Part shown: positions 1 to 11,177 of the stretch, piece after piece
Numbering within the stretch: the first letter of the stretch is position 1
How the letters are laid out: each line of letters begins with the position of its first letter
NCBI GenBank assembly: GCA_020698575.1
Contig: CM036255.1
Coordinates: 15,530,501-15,594,500, forward strand
Source of the DNA: Bostrychus sinensis
Taxonomy: Eukaryota; Chordata; Actinopteri; Gobiiformes; Eleotridae
Length of the DNA: 64,000 nucleotides
Direction of reading: 5' to 3'
Program-made: the position numbers and the translations under genes
The notes under the pieces: generated by a model
Databases searched by the model: none
Seen by the model: the letters and a program-made list of their open reading frames with translations, nothing else
Told to the model about the DNA's origin: nothing

Positions 1-19
1 ATATACACATATACATATA

Positions 20-99
<80 letters not shown>

Positions 100-140
100 T
101 ATACATATATATATACATATACACATATACATATATATAC

Positions 141-206
<66 letters not shown>
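1..206. repeat. (AT)n microsatellite with AC/TATAC interruptions
   Basis: An almost pure alternating AT tract with scattered ACATAT variants. It runs off the left edge of the window, so its true length is unknown. Confidence 0.97.
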
Positions 207-209
<3 letters not shown>

Positions 210-790
210 GGCATAATTTGTTATAGCACCGGCATAAGCAAAAATCTACTTTCACCCCTGGTTATGTAGGACATCAAGCAACACAAACTGTTTTTTTTTT
301 TCACTCTGTAGGCAACAAAGACCGAGTGGAGCATTTATTTCACCTGCATGTAGAACTCACTAAAAGCCTTTGACTTCCTCTTAGTCATCCAGTCATCTCA
401 CATTGCATGCTGCGATTCTTTTGGCAAGTCTACCTCTGTGTATGTTACCTCCATGTGTGGGCTGTGATCAGGTGCACTGCAGCCAAGACGTTGTGTGCCT
501 GTGTGTGTGTGATGATGCATTCATGCTCCAGTGGTACAGGCTGGCACTGGCCTTAACAGGTGGCTGCTGAACGTGTGTGGTAGAAGAGGCAAATGTTCAC
601 CCACAATGCCCTCCTTCCTCCATCTTGGCAAAGCTAGCTCTTGAGATAAAAAAAAATAATAATAAAAAATTTAACTGCAAAAAATAACTACTAAACTATT
701 TAATGTGGATATAGTGTTTTTTATTGTCACTTCTTTCAATGCAAATATTTATTTTAGCTATAGTGATATATTTAATATACTGTACACATA
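207..790. other. Unassigned non-coding DNA
   Basis: No convincing coding region. It holds a short imperfect GT run near 491-512 and A/T-rich stretches near 645-670. I see nothing else assignable. Confidence 0.6.
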
Positions 791-1098
791 AGGTCCTATT
801 CTGCTTTTTTAAGGCTTTTTGAAATAGTTTTGGAGACCTTTGCATTAGTATTTCATGGAAAATGTCTTTGTTCGGGAGATGTCACTTTGACTTTGCAGCG
901 AATGCTTGGATTAGCCCCCTCTGCTGGAAATGTTGGGGAATGGACAGAGTATAAAATGGTTATTTAGCACGGCTATTAGTAAAATGAAGCTAACAAACAG
1001 ATAAAATGCATGAATGAAACAAAATACAATTTTGGGTATGTTTTTAAGGCGCAAACAACATTAAAACATGGTGAAAAGCTCAAAACAGTAGGGGACCT
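791..1098. mobile_element. MITE-like repeat with AGGTCC termini, TTAA type
   Basis: The left end reads aaggtcctattctgc and the right end tagggga followed by ccttTAA, so the ends are roughly inverted (AGGTCC inward) and the right flank is TTAA at 1099-1102. A related unit with the end ttaaaggggacctatt is at 15040. I know AGGGGACC-ended TTAA MITEs as common in teleosts. The left TTAA is mutated to cata. No coding capacity is seen. Confidence 0.5.
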
Positions 1099-1540
1099 TT
1101 AATATTACATATACAGAGTAGAATTTTCTGATAGTGACCATCTCATCTATCCTAGGCCATCATGAGTTCTGATACATGTATATGTATATACTTTGTTCTC
1201 AAGTAACTGTCAACTAGAAGTACTTTGGAGGTCACATATTTTCCAAGGATCAACAGCAAAAACAAATGTTGTTGGCAGGATGATTATCCACCATCTTTGA
1301 AATTGTCTTCAAAATATCACTTTTCGGCTTATCTTCCTAACTATAGCCTACTGTGTTTCATAAAAGTCTGTCCCTATAATTAAAAAAAATAAAAATCCTT
1401 TGGAGGATTCTTGAATTCAGTGTTCTGGATTAACATAAAAAATAATTACTGACCTTTCAGGAAGATGTCTTTAAAATATTACTTATAAAGTAATGTTCCT
1501 ACAGACTAGATCAGATTTTTGTATTACTTTATTTGAAAAA

Positions 1541-1605
1541 GGTCAATGCGATTCTATCCAACACATAATTTGTATAATTATGTGTTGGATAGAATTGCAT
1601 TGTCC
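1541..1605. repeat. 65-bp near-perfect inverted repeat (hairpin)
   Basis: Two 30-base arms (1541-1570 and 1576-1605) are reverse complements with two mismatches, one of which would be a G-U pair in RNA, around a 5-base loop tgtat. A third partial copy of the central segment, ending in aattatgtgt, lies at about 1609-1630. It may be a fused pair of MITE ends or a foldback. Whether it is transcribed cannot be told. Confidence 0.85.
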
Positions 1606-1860
1606 TTTTATAATTTGTACAATTATGTGTTTTTAATAAAGCCATACTAGGTCCAAAAAAGTTAACAAACAAATGGTCCTGGCATAATCCACAACATTTT
1701 TATTTACTTACTTTACTGGCATAACAAGAAAAAATAAGGCTTTTAGCATTAGTAAAAAAAGGTTCATCAATATTACTGTAGTATAAAAAATCATAATCAT
1801 AGATGCCATCTGATATTTACAAGTCTGTATTGCTAGTTTGAGTAATACAATTTCAAGAGT

Positions 1861-2055
1861 TGCTTACAAACATACAAACATGCTTACAAACACATTTACA
1901 AACATGCTTACAAACATGCTTACAAACATGCTTACAAACATTCTTACAAACACGCTTACACTCTTACAAACATGCTTACAAACATACAAACATGCTTACA
2001 AACACATTTACAAACACACTTACAAACACATTTACAAACATGCTTACAAACATAC
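1861..2055. repeat. 12-bp minisatellite, unit acaaacatgctt
   Basis: About sixteen tandem units of acaaacatgctt with variants (acatttac, acacgctt, acattctt). A longer block with the spacer acaaacatac occurs at 1865 and again at about 1980, which gives a higher-order period of roughly 115 bases. The unit has no stop codon in several frames, so open frames here are an artefact of the repeat. Confidence 0.95.
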
Positions 2056-2059
2056 TTAA

Positions 2060-3087
2060 TGCTCTGCAGTTTACAAAGGGACACTATGACTGCTGCTGAT
2101 CAAAGGTACAGCTACAGTCCTCTGTGTCTCCTCTGTTAAACAGGAGAGCAGAGAGAAGGAAGTGCCAAACATTTAATTCTCCTCCTTGACAAAACCAATT
2201 CAGGAAGTCAGGTTACCAGCTTTTTTACCCTCCTTTGCATCTTTGGAGAATTGCATCTCTTGAAATGCTTCTCGACGTGGGACTTTTGAAGTTGGTGAGA
2301 GCATCAGATGTGACATGACCCAATGATTAGAACAGATGTCATCATCGGAGCGAGAGGGAAAAGGATGGCAGTGCATGTTCAAATCAACAGGCAAGCTTTC
2401 ATCCCAGAACGATGCTGACTTTTATGAGACCGAGGGCTTTGAAATGCACACGCAGGCGTTTCTTTATTCAGGACGGGGACATAGAAAAGAAATACTACAG
2501 TGCACTCAATTGCAAAATATATGTAGTGATGCTGAGTTAGAGTTTTCCAACTGAGTCATGGAAGAGAATTGGAAGTACACAATGGGCAAATAAATTAGGA
2601 AGCCATAGATTTGCAGAATTACAATAAACAATTTCATTATATAAAAAAAAGAACTTCCATTTTCTGATATGATTTTTAATTGGAATACAAACTCATAATT
2701 ACAAAGTGGCCTTCAATAAACCCTATTTTCAACAAAATTTGCAAATAAAATAAAAGATAACATAGTGTGCTTATAACAACATTCAGCATAATTAAAAAGT
2801 TCAGTTAAAAAGCGATTTTGCAATTGGTGGGATTGTTGGTTGTCCACACAACTGAAAACTGTCTCTGTGATGGGGTCAGGAAAGGATAAACTTACTGCAG
2901 ATTATTATTTTTTGTCAAGCTTGAGTCTGTTTGCCTTGCTGCCACTCTGATCTATTTCTCACCAAGATTGATACCACTGTACCCTGCTGTAAATAATGTG
3001 TTATCACTGAAAAACTACAACGTAAAGCTTTATGTAATTTTGGCTTATGCCATTTCGTTTTTTAATTTATAACGTAGCATTACTTGG
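2060..3087. other. Unassigned non-coding DNA
   Basis: Moderately AT-rich sequence with small open frames of no recognisable family. No repeat hallmark seen. Confidence 0.55.
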
Positions 3088-3336
3088 AGAGCGCAAACTT
3101 GCATAAAGGCATTTACAAATTGGGGATCTTCTAGTTCAGGGGTAAATGCTTTTTCAATGGAGCCACCAAGCCATTATACTGTATCTCACAATGGTAAATA
3201 ATCTATTAAAACAAATAATGTGGACCTTTACTAACCCCTTGTGGCTTAAGTTTGTATTGCTGGTCTTATCTTGCAATGGTATACAAGTCTGTGAAGACTC
3301 TCACTCGTCACTGTGCATCTACCTTTGTGCATCTAC

Positions 3337-4643
3337 ATTCTGCCAGCAGACAAAGGAAGATGCACAGTGATCCTGAATGCAGTGGACTATGAGGCCAAAG
3401 TGAACAGCTTACTCAGTGATGCTACCACCTATGAGACACAGAAGAGAGATCCAACCAGTGGCTACAAGAAGAAGGTTATAGACTGTTTACAGAAGCTGGA
3501 GAAAAACCAAGTCATTGACAAGCAACTGTATTACAGACTATACCCAGGGGACGCCATTCCCTGCATTTATGGCCTCCCTAAAATTCACAAGGAGGGAATA
3601 CCACTCAGACCCATTGTCAGCAGCACAGACTCTATCTCTTACAACTTAGCTAAACACCTGGCTTCAATCCTGGCCCCTCTTGTTGGCAACACAGAGCATC
3701 ATGTTAGGAATTCACAAGACTTTGCCAACAAAGTCAAACATCTCCAGCTGGATTCTGATGAGACTATTGTATCTTATGATGTGACATCCCTGTTCACCTG
3801 CATCCCTACCACAGAGGCAGTAACGGCTGTGAGGATGAGACTGCTTCAAGATGGAGAACTGCAAGAGAGGACAAACCTGACACCGGACCACATCTGCCAA
3901 CTACTGGAGGTGTGTCTCAACACCACATATTTCCAGTTCAGAGGAAACTTCTACAGGCAAAAACACGGCTGTGCTATGGGCTCCCCAGTCTCCCCCATTG
4001 TGGCTAATCTGTACATGGAGGAAGTTGAGAGGAGAGCTCTTGACTCATTTCCAGGTTCGACCCCTAGTCACTGGTTCAGATATGTGGATGACACCTGGGT
4101 GAAGATCAAAATCCAGGAAGTGGAAGCTTTCACAAGGCATATTAATGCTGTGGACCAGAACATCAAGTTCACTCGTGAGGATGCCACAGAGAACAGCCTA
4201 GCCTTCTTAGACTGTGCAGTTATCATTGGAGAAGACAGGCGGCTCCATGTGGAAGTGTACAGGAAGCCCACTCACACAGACCAGGACCTGTTATTTGATT
4301 CAAACCACCCACTACAGCACAAACTCGGTGTGATCAGGACACTGCAGCACAGGGCCCAAGAGGTTCCCACAAGCTCGGAGGGAAAAAGGAAAGAAGAGCT
4401 ACATGTCCGCCAAGCCCTCAGAACCACAACTCCAGTGGACCAGAATCTGCAGTACACCTCCACCTGAAGGCCACAAACCACTCCTTTGAGGACAGTGAGG
4501 TCCGAATCTTAGCCAGAGAGAAAGGATGGTTCGAGTGAGGAGTGAAAGAAGCAATCTTTGTCAAAAAAGATAAACCTTCTTTAAACAGAAATGGTGGTCT
4601 CAGATACAACCTTCCTTCTGTCTACCACAGTCTCCTGAAACCC
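3337..4643 (+). pseudogene. Penelope-like reverse transcriptase with remnant of GIY-YIG region
   Basis: In the 384-codon frame starting at 3313, the family part begins at about codon 9 with ILPADKG. Visible motifs are YGLPKIHK (codons 86-93), LRPIVSS (98-104), SYDVTSLFT (154-162), GCAMGSPVSP (219-228) and the catalytic YVDD (257-260). The usual Penelope-like protein is longer and ends in a GIY-YIG endonuclease. Here the frame stops at 4465-4467, after a deletion that appears to have removed most of the linker and endonuclease. The tail resumes in another frame at about 4461 (HLKATNHSFED, later KPSLNRNGGLRYNLPS). It has an in-frame TGA at 4536-4538 where CGA is expected, which is CpG decay. 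The protein copied element RNA at the target. This copy is inactive. Confidence 0.88.
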
Positions 4644-4863
4644 AAACAAAACAAACCAGTTTCACTCAGGTCATTTACATCTGAAGGAGCTGCCCAGGCC
4701 CAGGAGGATTAACGACTCTCACTCCAGCTGAGGACAAAGGACTCCTAATGACCCGAAACCACTCAAGCTATTCATGGTCACATTGACCAATAGAATTTAG
4801 TTTCGGGTCTAAACTCCTCCTTCCTAGAAGAATATAAACCAGCTCTCTTACCAGTTCATTTCA

Positions 4864-4903
4864 GAATTGAGAAAGCCTCTTGGATAAGAGGTGAAACGTC
4901 TTC
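4864..4903 (+). ncRNA. Decayed hammerhead ribozyme motif in Penelope-like 3' region, copy 1
   Basis: Parts in order: stem I strand GAA (4864-4866), a box TTGAGAAA where the core CUGANGA is expected, stem II CCTCTT/AAGAGG with loop ggat (4876-4891), GAAA (4893-4896), a one-pair stem III (C-G), then UC, with cleavage expected after 4900 and stem I partner TTC (4901-4903). Penelope-like elements are known to carry minimal type I hammerheads with a tiny stem III and the string GAAACGTC. The core box differs at two or more conserved positions, so self-cleavage is unlikely now. Confidence 0.6.
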
Positions 4904-5116
4904 TACTTGAAAAAATCCAATCCAGATGACTGCTTTTTTAACTTTTGTTGCTATGGTATACAAGCATTTAAAAATAATCGTGGATCCAGACAGTATTCCA
5001 GGTCTACATCAAAAACAAGTTTCTTTCTTCCTCGGTTCATTACTGATGTCGACCATTACTTAGAGCTATGTAGGTTTGTATTAATGTAATATCATATACT
5101 ACTGCAATATATACTG

Positions 5117-5170
5117 TAGCCAGTGGTGGACAAAGTACTTAAAAGCTGACAGAGAGGTAACTAAAGCAGG
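5117..5170 (+). repeat. Fragment of TACTTTTACTT-type teleost dispersed repeat
   Basis: The string cagtggtggacaaagtactt is the typical edge of a dispersed repeat rich in acttttactt and gagtac. Longer copies are at 8578, 12700, 44283, 52490 and 59975. Confidence 0.5.
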
Positions 5171-5683
5171 GAGTTTCTTGACCAAAAAAGAGACAAAAAT
5201 ATTGTAATGTGAATATACAGCTCATAGGACACTGTTGTGTAATTTTAGCTGTTTACGAAAACATGTTCAAAATACAGTTATATAATCAGTATTAAGTGCA
5301 GACTCTGAGGCTATTCACATCCAAATCAAAGGACAGTTTCAGTAATTAAACCTCTTTAATATGTAGCTGCCTTAGTAAAATTTAGTTTAGTTTATATTTT
5401 CCAAATGTACTGCACTTAAATAAATTACACAATGAAAATGTTTTTGCCCTACTGTACTGTTGCTGTAATGAAGAATGTAATACAACAGGTAAGAGGATAA
5501 ACCAGGGCAAATACCTGTGATCTATCATCACCTGACATAGTTATTGAATAATCAATGGTACAAACCAAATGTCAACACAGTATGTCAAGTCCAATAAAAC
5601 AAGCACATCTGAGCAAATCTATCACTTCATGAAGGTTCACCTCATGTTTCAGGTCACTCAGTTTATTTTATATATTAACTTAC

Positions 5684-6027
5684 TTCACTCAGGTCTTTAA
5701 CAGCTGAAGGAGCTGACCAGGCTGGGGAGGGTTAGTGACTGTCCCCCTCAGTCCATCTGAGGACAAAGGACTCCTAACAACCCGAAACCACTCAGGCTCT
5801 TTCATAGTCTATTTAGTTTCCTGAACCAATAGAATTTAGTTTCAGGTCTAAAACTCCTCCTTCCTAAAGCAGATAAACCAGCTCTCTTACCAGTTCAATT
5901 TCAGAATTGAGAAAGCCTCTTGGATAAGAGGTGAAATGTCTTCATCTTTAAAAACCAAGTCCAGATGACTGCTTTTTAAACCTTTTGTTGTGATGCAATT
6001 CCTCTGAATGAGCGAGTCTTCACAGAC
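5684..6027 (+). mobile_element. Penelope-like element, solo 3' end, exact 10-bp target duplication
   Basis: This aligns along its length with 4661-4952, from ttcactcaggtc to cttttgttg, then runs on to the terminus gagtcttcacagac. It is flanked by exact copies of attaacttac (5674-5683 and 6028-6037). The matching duplication shows an independent insertion, reduced to the 3' region by 5' truncation, rather than a tandem part of the element at 3288. No coding sequence remains. Confidence 0.87.
5904..5943 (+). ncRNA. Decayed hammerhead ribozyme motif, copy 2
   Basis: Same layout as the motif at 4864: GAA, box TTGAGAAA, stem II CCTCTT/AAGAGG, GAAA, then TGTC followed by TTC. The stem III pair is changed from C-G to U-G here. 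The shared core box suggests that both copies came from a master already carrying it, or from closely related masters. Confidence 0.55.
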
Positions 6028-6037
6028 ATTAACTTAC

Positions 6038-6612
6038 ATTGAATTTTTCATTACCTTTCAAGCAAATATAGTGACCGGAAACTTTAAAAATAGAAACACT
6101 GTCACTATGGTAACTCTAGGGAAGAAGTGGACAGACCAACAAAGTGGAACATGTTTGTGTAATTTGCAGATGCATTATAATAATTGCACTCTAAGCTAAG
6201 TAATGTGGGCTCAAGTATATATCATCTCCCAAACAGATGTAGGAGGGAAAAAATGCTGACAACTTGGTCTAACAATGTATTTAGAAATAATCTATGCATT
6301 GTGTTGAATTATTCTGCTGTAACAATGTTTATACAATATAGAACTTACCTCAACGTAGCCATATAGACATACATTTTAATCTTATTTGAAGATATTTGAC
6401 CCTTAACCTAAAAAATGATGCCCTTGGAACAAAAACTAAAATGTCTCCAACCTGCCAGAAAATTGTAGTGACATTACATGATGTTCTTAAAAGTAAGTGA
6501 ACCATCTTTGCCTTGTCAAACATTACGCCTTTAAGTGGCAATATTTATCCATGTTTCACTTTTTTGTCTGTTTTTTTTTATTTATGTTTTTCTTTTATGC
6601 ACTGTTTCTGTG
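6038..6612. other. Unassigned non-coding DNA
   Basis: AT-rich sequence with no recognised coding region or repeat boundary. Confidence 0.5.
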
Positions 6613-6619
6613 TAAATAT

Positions 6620-6659
<40 letters not shown>

Positions 6660-6660
6660 A
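6613..6660. repeat. (TTTA)n microsatellite
   Basis: About eleven tandem ATTT units, followed by aaaagggacaatgcac and attaatgaacacc. I recall that combination as the tail of a dispersed teleost repeat. Confidence 0.9.
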
Positions 6661-8570
6661 AGGGACAATGCACATTAATGAACACCAGTAAAAAATACAT
6701 GTGTAAATGCGCCGAAGTTAGCGTACAGCTAATTTTCATTTGTAAATAATAAATCGATCCAGCACCGAAATACATACTGATTTACTTTCACTTTTGTTTT
6801 CTAACTCAACACTGCTTCTTACTGGAGTGTGCCAGCATATTCCAAACAATAATAATAAAGCATATGCCGTCTAAAGATCTTGTGTGTTTGTTTGTTTCCA
6901 ACAGGTGATTCCTATTATAATATGCTACACTTCCTCAAAATCATAAAATAAAGTTGGCTTTATACCATGATTGTGCATTTTTGTCCCTTTATGTATAAAT
7001 ACTTAGATTAGATAGATCCCAAAGGAAATTCAAGGTTAACTATAAAAATCTACATATGTATAGGAAAATTCACTTTCATTTTGTTTTCATATTAATAAGT
7101 TTTCATAACCAAGATAGAAAGTTTGGTTGGGCATTTACAAATATTCCTGAGCATGTCTTTGAGGACCACCAATTTCCTCCTCCTCCTCCTCCTCTTCATA
7201 TTTAGGCATGCAGACACATAAACACATAAACACATAAACCTATTGTGATTGCTGTCCTGCTCCTGCCCTAATTGCCAATTAAACAATCCCCACAAAGCAA
7301 TCAGACAATGGGCAGGGCAGAAGTGACGCCAACACACACTTATTTATAATTTCCCTGCAATAAGTTTGAGCCCACTTGCTGCAGATGAATCATAATGAGG
7401 TGGACGGCATAGCAATTGTCATTTGTTAGACACGGATTTTGCCCAAAAAAAATACTGCCATTACCAAAAAAAGCAATATCTGAATGGTCAAAATCGACTA
7501 TAATTATCCTCGGATAAGTCTTAATCATTGCAGATAATGGGGTAGTAAATGAAAAAGCCTGAAATGCTTATCTTATTAAGCAGTGTTTGTGGATGAGGCG
7601 CCAGAGGGAATTGCATGTTATCCCACAAAAGAGAACAAAAGTTTATTTCAGCTCATATTCCACTAAGTATTTTTAGAGCTCGCAGATTTCTTTGAAGTTA
7701 TTTTTAATTATGTTACTCGGGTGGGTATTAATGAGAAAAAGTCATTATTAGGAGAGTATCCGGGCACAAAGTTGCAGCTAAAGAATGAAAACTTCTGCTC
7801 ACTGCTCATCTCTAAGGATGTAACACAATACATATATCATTATAATGTGAGGCACACAGTAGGGGTGTGTAGGTGGAATGCCAAAAAGTCTCTCTACTAG
7901 ACAGCGGTGAAGTGTGCATAATGCTTTATAGTTTTAAAAATGCACACAGAGCTATCAAAACCAGAAGCAGTTGGAAAGACTGAATCTATTACATTTTTCT
8001 AATCCAGATTTATACCAAAACCCAATTTTGTCCTGTTTGGCCTATTACTGACATTCCTGATTTATTTATTTTTTTTATCAAAATTTGAGCAGTACTTTCA
8101 GAGTTACCAACTAAAGCTGTCCAAGAATAATTTAGTTTTGCAGGTAAAATAATATGGGTCATTGTTAATTATTCTAATAGTCTCTACTGTTTGGTTCAGA
8201 TGGTGCATTTTGATATCGAAATGCCAGTCAGTGTCATGACTGCAGAGCAAAGTTGTGCAAACTCACTGCCACAACCAAGATGAATCTTTCGAACGGCCAC
8301 AAATCTCATTTCCTTCCCTCCACCTTTGTGGCAAGATACCAATTCAACATCAAACACACCCTCCTGGGCTCGGCCACCAGTCGATAAAGAGCGACAAAAC
8401 AACACGACACAAGAGAAAACTGCTGTGTTCCACTAGAATGACCACTTCTCATTAACTATGTGAAATTGGTTTGCCCATCGGGTGGACTGGAATGGACTGT
8501 TAAATAGTAATGTGTGAAAAATACTTTAAAAAATTACAAAAACATTTATTTTTGGTTTCTACAAACTTTT
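6661..8570. other. Mostly unassigned DNA with small simple repeats
   Basis: A fragment gatagatcccaaaggaaatt lies at about 7010-7031, a common fish retroelement tail. A (TCC)n run lies at 7175-7194 and three acacataa-type units at 7214-7239. The stretch 7540-7800 is low in repeat hallmarks and could be unique sequence. No gene is seen. Confidence 0.5.
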
Positions 8571-8577
8571 AAACAGA

Positions 8578-9095
8578 GAAGGAAAGTAACAGTAACCAGG
8601 CACTTTTACTCAATTTACTCAGAAAATGTTTGTACTTCTGTGTAAATTTTTGAAAACAGAAGAAGCAGCAGTAGAGGTAGCAATAGTAATTATTATAGTA
8701 CAAATAGTACAAATAATAATAGTAGTTGTAGTAACACTTTTTACTTTACCTCAGATATTTCTGTCCAATATTTTTACTTCTACTTCAGACAATTAAAGAA
8801 ACAGTACTTTATAAAAATATTTCAACTAATTACTTTACACATGTAATGCATGAATATGAAAACTAGAAGCCCACCATCATCTGCCAAGACACCACAATAG
8901 TTACCTTTAAGTATGTACCTTTAGTCGTTTTAGGAGGTAGTATTCAATCCCACCACGTCTTGTGCACAAAATGTATTACTGTATTGACTAAGCTATACAT
9001 GTCACCAACTGTCCTAAAATGTGTTAGTCAACTTTATTTGGCAGTAACAACACTTTGACCTGAGTACTTCTTCCGCCTCTGCTTGAGTAAAAGGA
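8578..9095 (-). repeat. TACTTTTACTT-type dispersed repeat with AGT-rich insertion
   Basis: Contains ggaaagtaacagtaacc, cacttttactcaatttactc, an (AGT/AAT)n-rich patch at 8650-8735, tttttacttctacttc, and an end gagtacttcttccgcctctg. These are typical phrases of the family also present at 12700, 44283, 52490 and 59975. Boundaries are approximate, and strand is nominal. Confidence 0.6.
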
Positions 9096-11177
9096 TGTGT
9101 GTCTATGGGATGGCCAGGCTGAGGTTCAGAGTGTCCTGTGGGTGATGAACATGTAAAAGTGGCCAATCAGCTGTATGGAGATGGAGGGCACAATCAGTCC
9201 TGGTGGAAAATAATGGCTCAGCGTTGATTGGAGAGGATAAGTGTAAGCTAGAAGAACACATACAACTGATGAGACACTGGTAACGCTCAGCCCATTAGTC
9301 TGTTCAAACCCAAACCAAAGTATTTGCTTTCATTATTTCGGTTTTAAATTTTGGAAATTTAATTTTTTCTGGTTTGTGGTCTTGAATGGTAATCAACAAG
9401 TGCTCTATGAATTGGCAGGTGTATAAAAGAGATGCAGCTGAAATGTTTTATTTCATCTGTAATTCACTTTCTTAATATCCGAGCATGTATAGGATAGCTT
9501 TTGGTGTGGATCCAGACCACTGTTTAGATTTTGTTGTGCTTCTAAGAAATACATATTTCACCATTATTTCAATTTCAGTGAAGAAAGTAAAAATTATTAA
9601 GTCTATTTACTCAATTAGATTTATAACCTTGAGACTTTCACCCAAAGATGATAGCTACAGCTATGCTAAACATTTACCATTGGCTTATGAGAATTTCTAC
9701 AGGGTCTTTATTACAAAATGCTCAGGTACTCAGGTCTGCAAAAAAATATTTAAAAAATGTAATTACAACAGTAAAAACAGAGCAGCACGAGCTACACCAA
9801 GGCTAAGATGGCTATAGTAGTAGAGGAAACAAATAACAAAAATAAAATAGAAAATAAAATGACAAAAACAAAAAACAAGATTTGAGGCAAGAACAAGATA
9901 AACCAAAAAATCAAGGCAGAGGCTGGCTGTTAAGTCAAAATACAACAGTTTTTGTAATGATACGTATTATTGTAATTACAGTATGTATTTTATGTACACT
10001 GCGACTTTAGTTAATTGACATTTTACACTGTTTTTATGGACACCAGGAAGACTAGTGACCACATGGCTGAAGCTGATGGGTTTTCAAATAAATATGTAAA
10101 TACAATAAAACACAGTTTGTACGAGACTATAGTAACCACCTGGTAGTTAAAGTACTCAGGTGAAGAGCCTAATGCATTAAAAGGCATTTATCCTAGCTAT
10201 TTGCTTTATTACTCCTCTGTGATTTTGAAGCTAAAAACCACTACAACATTAAGAGCTGTTAAAGCTTCCTCTGCTCTTTCTGTATGCTTTTCTTTTATCT
10301 AAAGGGCAATTTAATCGGAGAAGAAGGGAAGCCACTTTTATCCCACCTTGCTGCGTCTCTCTCCTTCTGTCTGCTTTGTTGTAACACGATGGGCTTTGTT
10401 CTCTCAGTACTTTGCACACACAAAAGTTCCATGAAGTGACTTTGACAGACCCACCTGATGTGACATTAAATTAATAAAACAAATGTGCTTTGCAGAGATA
10501 GAGCACTTTAAAGGGGACAGAAGTGAAATCCTCTTCCTTCGCCCCAATTGCTTTGCGGGCGTGCTTTCTTCTTCTGCCTCTTTGGAGTATGTTTGGTAGA
10601 ACTGCAGTGTGAGCGTGTGCACACCTTCACACAGTTTAATTCCTGTAAATCCTTCTCAGTTGGACGGTGGCCTGCCTGGCTCTTCTTTGGTTCAGAGATG
10701 ATTGAGCCCAGCAGCCGCTGCCTGCTGCAGTTTGTGGAACTCTTCCAAAACGTGGACACATGTGAAGACTGTTTTTGTTTGGATTGTAACACTGAATCTA
10801 GGAATTTTTCTCCCATTCCTGAAATAGACACTTTCAATTCTTTCCGGTTGAAAAAAAATATGTTTTGTGAGTTTCTATATTAGAAACATATAAAGCCAAC
10901 ATATAAATAAAGAATATAAAGGAATATAAAAAGTAAATCCTGCAACAGTGATTGCACATGTTTTTTTTTTTACCTTTAAAGCACTCACTATTCAGTGTTA
11001 CAAGTTGTATTCATATTTAATCCAGTGTAGATGTTATTTTTTATAACATCAGCTGTATCTAAAATGTCCCTAAAATGCTAGATTTGTTTTAGGGATAAGT
11101 ATTTTACAGCTGTACATATTATTTTTTCTTTTGATGTAACATGCCACATTATTTTGAAAAATGAAAATAAGACATAA
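9096..11177. other. Mostly unassigned DNA
   Basis: A short piece ggtgtggatccagaccac (about 9502-9519) matches the composite repeat. The stretch 10470-10860 contains overlapping open frames of about 110 codons on both strands, without any recognisable domain. No gene is supported. Confidence 0.5.

Larger units (their letters stand above)
3288..4952 (+). mobile_element. Penelope-like retroelement, 5'-truncated, 12-bp target duplication
   Basis: A 1.67-kb insertion flanked by the exact direct repeat atggtatacaag (3276-3287 and 4953-4964). It holds a reverse transcriptase, a decayed downstream endonuclease region and the family 3' sequence (4661-4952). The first 13 bases, together with the last base of the left target copy, read gtctgtgaagactc. 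That is the exact reverse complement of the 3' terminus of the second copy (6014-6027), while this copy lacks that terminus at its own 3' end. An inverted terminal fragment at the 5' side is a known Penelope-like trait. The element is 5'-truncated within the reverse transcriptase. Confidence 0.88.
3088..5090 (-). repeat. Composite SINE-like repeat, copy a, split by a Penelope-like element
   Basis: On the minus strand this matches the unit described at 56755-57150. The tRNA-like part lies at about 3130-3170 (reverse complement of ttctagttcaggggtaaatg and ttcaatggagcc). The spacer with ccccttgtggc and the cttatcttgcaatggta motif follow up to 3287. The unit resumes at 4965 with ggatccagacagtattccag and ttcattactgat. 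The break contains the Penelope-like insertion 3288-4952, bounded by atggtatacaag on both sides. Confidence 0.7.

Noticed and set aside
1838..2099. Open frames of 73 and 79 codons with repeated LTNM / LQTC / YKHA
   Set aside because: They are translations of the 12-bp minisatellite, which has no stops in several frames.
4725..4800. ctgagga and gaaacc upstream in the Penelope-like 3' region as a second hammerhead
   Set aside because: Core boxes are present, but the bases next to them do not form stem II, and no stem I partner is visible. The motif at 4864 fits much better.
10508..10883. Overlapping open frames of about 110 codons on both strands
   Set aside because: No recognisable domain, no supporting splice structure, and frames overlap on opposite strands in skewed sequence.
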